The position numbers and the translations under genes were made by a program. Shown piece by piece: positions 60,878 to 64,000 of a stretch of 64,000 nt of DNA (position 1 is its first letter; each line of letters begins with the position of its first letter). The stretch comes from Streptomyces xantholiticus (GTDB lineage Bacteria > Actinomycetota > Actinomycetes > Streptomycetales > Streptomycetaceae). Below the pieces are notes generated by a model that did no database searches, was not told where the DNA came from, and saw only the letters and a program-made list of their open reading frames with translations. The stretch covers positions 1 to 64,000 of the forward strand of contig NZ_BMWB01000023.1 in NCBI RefSeq assembly GCF_014651015.1, in the 5' to 3' direction.

Positions 60878-61963
60878 ATGAGCGATCACACGGTGCTGCA
60901 TGTGAAGGGGCGGGTGCTCGTCGGGCCCGAGGAGGTGCGGGACGAGGTGTGGGCGGTGGACGGCCGGATCACCTTCGAGCGTCCACGTGCCGAGGCGGTC
61001 ACCGTGCACGGCTGGGCGCTGCCCGGACTGGTCGACGCCCACTGCCACGTCGGTCTCGACCGGCACGGCCCGGTCGACCCCGCGACCAGCGAGAAGCAGG
61101 CTCTCACCGACCGGGAGGCGGGCACGCTGCTGATCCGGGACGCGGGATCGCCGTCCGACACCCGCTGGATCGACGACCGTGAGGATCTGCCCAAGATCAT
61201 CCGGGCGGGCCGGCACATCGCCCGCACCCGCCGCTACATCCGCAACTACGCCCACGAGATCGAGCCCGAGGACCTGGTGGCCTACGTGGCGCAGGAGGCC
61301 CGGCGCGGCGACGGCTGGGTCAAGCTCGTCGGCGACTGGATCGACCGCGACGCCGGCGACCTGACCGCCTGCTGGCCGCGCGGCGTCGTGGAGGCGGCCA
61401 TCGCGGAGGCGCACCGCCTCGGCGCCCGGGTGACGGCGCACTGCTTCGCGGAGGATTCGCTGCGCGACCTCGTCGAGTCCGGCATCGACTGCATCGAGCA
61501 CGCGACCGGCCTCACCGAGGAGACCGTCCCGCTCTTCGCGGAGCGGGGCGTCGCCATCGTCCCGACCCTGGTCAACATCGCCACCTTCCCCTCCCTCGCA
61601 GCGGGCGGAGAGTCCAGGTTCCCCGCCTGGTCTGCCCATATGCGCCGCCTGTACGAGCGCCGCTACGACACCGTGCGCGCGGCCTACGACGCCGGTGTCC
61701 CGGTCTTCGTCGGCACGGACGCGGGCGGCTCCCTGGCGCACGGGCTGGTGGCCGCGGAGGTCGCCGAACTCGTGAAGGCCGGCATTCCGCCGCTCCAGGC
61801 GCTGTCGGCGACCACTTGGGGGGCCAGGAGCTGGCTGGGGCGCCCGGCGCTCGAGGAGGGCGCTCCGGCCGACCTGGTGGTCTACGACGAGGACCCGCGG
61901 GCCGATGTGCGTGTGCTCGCCGCACCGCGCCGGGTGATCCTGAACGGGCGGGTCATCGACTGA
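60878..61963 (+). CDS. Metal-dependent amidohydrolase (imidazolonepropionase/prolidase-like)
   Basis: 361 residues. Metal ligands in order: His-x-His in LVDAHCHVGLD near 63, bridging Lys in WVKLVGDW near 150, His in VTAHCF near 188, HATGL near 208, and Asp in FVGTDAGGS near 285. The C-terminal beta domain ends RRVILNGRVID. Typical of cytoplasmic prolidase/imidazolonepropionase-like hydrolases; substrate unknown. No Shine-Dalgarno; TACAGT 5 nt upstream of ATG 60878 suggests a leaderless transcript. Confidence 0.93.
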   Translation: MSDHTVLHVKGRVLVGPEEVRDEVWAVDGRITFERPRAEAVTVHGWALPGLVDAHCHVGLDRHGPVDPATSEKQALTDREAGTLLIRDAGSPSDTRWIDDREDLPKIIRAGRHIARTRRYIRNYAHEIEPEDLVAYVAQEARRGDGWVKLVGDWIDRDAGDLTACWPRGVVEAAIAEAHRLGARVTAHCFAEDSLRDLVESGIDCIEHATGLTEETVPLFAERGVAIVPTLVNIATFPSLAAGGESRFPAWSAHMRRLYERRYDTVRAAYDAGVPVFVGTDAGGSLAHGLVAAEVAELVKAGIPPLQALSATTWGARSWLGRPALEEGAPADLVVYDEDPRADVRVLAAPRRVILNGRVID

Positions 61964-62270
61964 CGGGGCGGCGATGCCGCCGGGTTGACCGAGCGTGACC
62001 CGGCGCCCGTTCCCGTCGTTGAAGCACTTCACGCGCGCCGCCTCCGGTGACCGGCGCGCCACTCCTGAGGCCGTGACGGGAGGGGTGCAGAGGAACGCCT
62101 GTGCCTCGGTAATCGAATGCGAGCTCAGAAACCCCACTTTGGAGTGAACTCGCTTCAGGTGTCTGTCAGTTCACTCTCCGTGCGTAAAGATTTCGGTGTC
62201 TGGTCGCCGCCGTCCACGTGTCCCCATGGGACGGCGGGCGACGCCATGTCTCTGTGGGGGTTTCACCACC
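61964..62270 (+). promoter_or_regulatory. Upstream region of the LAETG protein gene with long inverted repeat
   Basis: 307 nt without a gene. GAGTGAACT (62142-62150) and AGTTCACTC (62168-62176) are exact 9-bp inverted copies with a 17-nt loop, about 95-130 nt before the start codon. This could be an operator or an RNA stem. GCGTAAAG at 62182 resembles part of a sigma-BldN -35 but no fitting -10 follows. Confidence 0.45.
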
Positions 62271-63218
62271 GTGAACAGCAACACCTTCCGCATGCCCGCA
62301 CGCAAGGCCGCCGCCGTGACGGCCGCCGTCGCACTGGCCGCTGTGCCCGTGGCACTCGCCGCCCCCGCCCACGCCACCGGCGGCGAGGGCAGGGCCTCCG
62401 CGGTCGTGCTCCGCACCGGCCTGGACGTCTCCCTGCTCGACAAGACCGCGCAGGTGCCGCTGAGGACCACCCTCAACGAGGTACGGGCGCCCGGGAGCGC
62501 CGAGAAGACCGCGCTGAGCGTCGAGTTGGACGGCGTCGACGGGGACAGGCCCGTCCAGCTTCTGCGCGCCGACGTGGCCACGGCCAGGGCCACGGTGGAG
62601 GACGGCAGGGCCGAGGCGCACAGCAACCTGGTCAACGCCAGGATCCATGTGCCCGGCCTGCCGCTGCTGTCGCTGATCGAGGTGGAGCAGGTCACCTCCA
62701 AGGCCGTCTGCGAGGCAGGCGCCCGGCCCGTCGCCGAATCGAACGTCCTCGGCAGGGTCAAGGTCCTCGGCAAGAAGGTCGAGCTCAGCGCGGGCGGGCC
62801 GACCCGCGTCGAGGTGCCGGGCGTGGGCGAGGTGAGCCTCGAGCTGTCGAGGACGCACACGACCTCCCGTACGGCCGCCGCGACAGCGCTACAGCTCAAG
62901 GTCGCCGTCGACCCTCTGAAGCTGAACGTCGCCGAGGTCGGGGGCGAGGTCACGCTCGCGGAGGCGACCTGCGAAACCACCGACGCACCGAAGGCGCCCG
63001 TAAAGCCCGCCGAGCCCGCACCCCCCGCGGACGAGGAGCCGGCCGGGAAGCCGGCCGACGAAGGCATCTCCGCCCAGTCCGGTGAGGAGCCCGCCCAGGA
63101 CAACCTCGCGGAGACCGGCGGGAGTTCCACGACGCCCTACCTCGCCGGCGGCGCGGCCGTCCTTCTCGCCGCCGGTGCCGCGGCGACCTTCCTCGCCCGC
63201 CGCCGGTCCAGGGGCTGA
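62271..63218 (+). CDS. Secreted LAETG sortase-anchored surface protein
   Basis: 315 residues from GTG 62271 with GGGGG upstream. Signal peptide: RKAAAVTAAVALAAVPVALA, cleavage after AHA near residue 36. The mature body is beta-rich with two Cys (AVCEAG, EATCETT). Pro/Ala/Glu spacer PVKPAEPAPPADEEP, then sorting signal LAETGG, a hydrophobic helix and RRRSRG tail. LAxTG is the class E sortase motif of Streptomyces. Orthologues as I recall (SCO1860-like) are SrtE substrates expressed around aerial development. Function of the body is unknown. Confidence 0.9.
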   Translation: MNSNTFRMPARKAAAVTAAVALAAVPVALAAPAHATGGEGRASAVVLRTGLDVSLLDKTAQVPLRTTLNEVRAPGSAEKTALSVELDGVDGDRPVQLLRADVATARATVEDGRAEAHSNLVNARIHVPGLPLLSLIEVEQVTSKAVCEAGARPVAESNVLGRVKVLGKKVELSAGGPTRVEVPGVGEVSLELSRTHTTSRTAAATALQLKVAVDPLKLNVAEVGGEVTLAEATCETTDAPKAPVKPAEPAPPADEEPAGKPADEGISAQSGEEPAQDNLAETGGSSTTPYLAGGAAVLLAAGAAATFLARRRSRG

Positions 63219-63231
63219 CGGCCGGCGCGGT

Positions 63232-63264
63232 GACCGGGCCCCTCAGGAGGGGAGGGGCCCGGTC
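63232..63264. terminator. Perfect 13-bp hairpin, bidirectional terminator
   Basis: GACCGGGCCCCTC (63232-63244) and its exact inverse (63252-63264) with a 7-nt loop, between the convergent LAETG gene and the cobC-like gene. Confidence 0.8.
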
Positions 63265-63282
63265 GTGCGTTGCGGCGTGCGT

Positions 63283-64000
63283 TCAGTGACCGACCATCGC
63301 CAGCGCCTGGTCGAGCGCCTGCAGAAAGCGGTTGGTCGTCGCCCGGTCGCGTACCGCCAGCCGCATCCAGTCGTCGTCGAGTCCGGGGAAGGTGTCCCCG
63401 CGCCGGGCCGCGAACCCGAGCAGCCGCAGCCGCTCCCGTACCTGAGCCGCACGCCGCACCCGTACGAGGACGAACGGGCCCTCGGCCGGTTCCACCGCCC
63501 TCACCTCGTCGAACTCGGCCAGCCCCGCCAGCAGATGCGCCCGGTCCGCCGCGATGCGGCGCGCGGCCGCCTCCGCCTCCGCCAGCGCCGCCGCGCCCAT
63601 GCAGGCCTCGGCCGCGACCAGCGCCGGCGTGGACACAGGCCACAACGGCTGTGCCCGCTCCAGCGCCGCGATCGTCTCCGGTTCGGCGAGTACATAGCCG
63701 ATGCGCAGACCCGCGAGCCCCCACGTCTTGGTGAGGCTGCGCAGCACCACCAGCCCGGGGACGTCGGTGCGCCCCGCCAGGGCCTCACCCTCGCCCGGCA
63801 CCGCGTCCATGAACGCCTCGTCCACCACCAGCAGCCGTCCCGGCCGCGCCAGCAGGGCGACGTCCTCGGCCGGGTGCAGCACCGACGTCGGGTTGGTCGG
63901 ATTGCCGATCACGACCATGTCCGCTTCGTCCGGTACGGCCTTCGGGTCGAGCCGGAAGCCCTCCTCCTCGTGCAACAGCAGCCGATGCACGCGGTGGCCG
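63283..64000 (-). CDS. CobC-like PLP aminotransferase, 5' partial
   Basis: C-terminal part, about 239 residues in view; the frame runs off the window end at 64000. Class I/II aminotransferase fold: VIGNPTNPTSVLHP, VVDEAFMDAVPGEGE, PLP Lys in LRSLTKTWGLAGLRIGY and substrate Arg near the end (WMRLAVRDRATTN). Resembles histidinol-phosphate aminotransferase/threonine-phosphate decarboxylase of cobalamin synthesis (CobC/CobD type). The function is inferred from family and remembered synteny. Confidence 0.85.
   Translation of the reverse strand, partial: GHRVHRLLLHEEEGFRLDPKAVPDEADMVVIGNPTNPTSVLHPAEDVALLARPGRLLVVDEAFMDAVPGEGEALAGRTDVPGLVVLRSLTKTWGLAGLRIGYVLAEPETIAALERAQPLWPVSTPALVAAEACMGAAALAEAEAAARRIAADRAHLLAGLAEFDEVRAVEPAEGPFVLVRVRRAAQVRERLRLLGFAARRGDTFPGLDDDWMRLAVRDRATTNRFLQALDQALAMVGH

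Noticed and set aside
62182..62209. GCGTAAAG as a sigma-BldN or WhiG promoter for the LAETG gene
   Set aside because: The -10 at N16 reads CGCCGC, and the WhiG spacing is 17 rather than 15.

Overview
The window is a high-GC actinobacterial chromosome segment, almost certainly Streptomyces. Support comes from the G/C-rich third codon positions, frequent GTG starts, TTA-codon (bldA-type) control of a pathway regulator, a SARP regulator, a modular type I polyketide synthase, a sortase-anchored LAETG protein and ectABCD. The order of the core genes (cobC-like, LAETG protein, ectABCD, dapD, suf operon, ctaA, ctaB, tkt-tal-zwf-opcA-pgl) is the order I recall from the S. coelicolor chromosome; that is memory, not a search.

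Region 1 (1-14600) is the right-hand end of a polyketide biosynthetic gene cluster that enters from outside the window. It holds the last two PKS modules (both KS-AT-ACP type without reductive domains in view, malonyl-type AT, terminal TE), a type II thioesterase, a crotonyl-CoA carboxylase/reductase for an alkylmalonyl extender, a SnoaL-like protein, two cytochromes P450, a serine-hydrolase-like protein lacking its nucleophile, a SARP activator with two TTA codons, the remains of a 4'-phosphopantetheinyl transferase and a flavin reductase. A 15-bp perfect hairpin (14633-14673) closes the cluster.

Region 2 (14682-28192) is core metabolism: the oxidative/non-oxidative pentose phosphate operon (tkt, tal, zwf, opcA, pgl), heme O and heme A synthases (ctaB, ctaA), two hydrolase/hypothetical genes, a helical regulator-like protein and an ABC-2 type exporter. 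Region 3 (28324-35017) is the SUF iron-sulfur assembly operon sufR-B-D-Rieske-C-S-U-sufT, with a CAAC-N6-GTTG SufR operator lying over its promoter and an iron-box-like palindrome upstream.

Region 4 (35059-47600) is mixed: a frameshifted VOC protein, membrane protein, dapD, a small secreted protein behind a sigma-BldN-like promoter, a dapA paralogue, a secreted nuclease/phosphatase, an acidic hypothetical protein, an SDR, a Tat-exported PhoX-like phosphatase with a possible PHO box, a Tudor-like small protein, a double-TerD protein and an N-terminal scrap of a penicillin-binding protein. Region 5 (47664-56606) has a membrane protein/kinase/regulator operon, an IclR regulator beside a decayed aldehyde dehydrogenase, two acetyltransferases, and a FrnE/DsbA-like oxidoreductase preceded by a consensus sigma-R promoter. 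Region 6 (56750-64000) has ectABCD, an amidohydrolase, the LAETG surface protein and a partial cobC-like aminotransferase.

I see no tRNA, rRNA, CRISPR array or intact mobile element. The most unusual signals are several decayed genes (phosphopantetheinyl transferase, aldehyde dehydrogenase, penicillin-binding protein, VOC protein), the Ser-less hydrolase in the cluster, and several promoter/operator matches that assign regulons to neighbouring genes.
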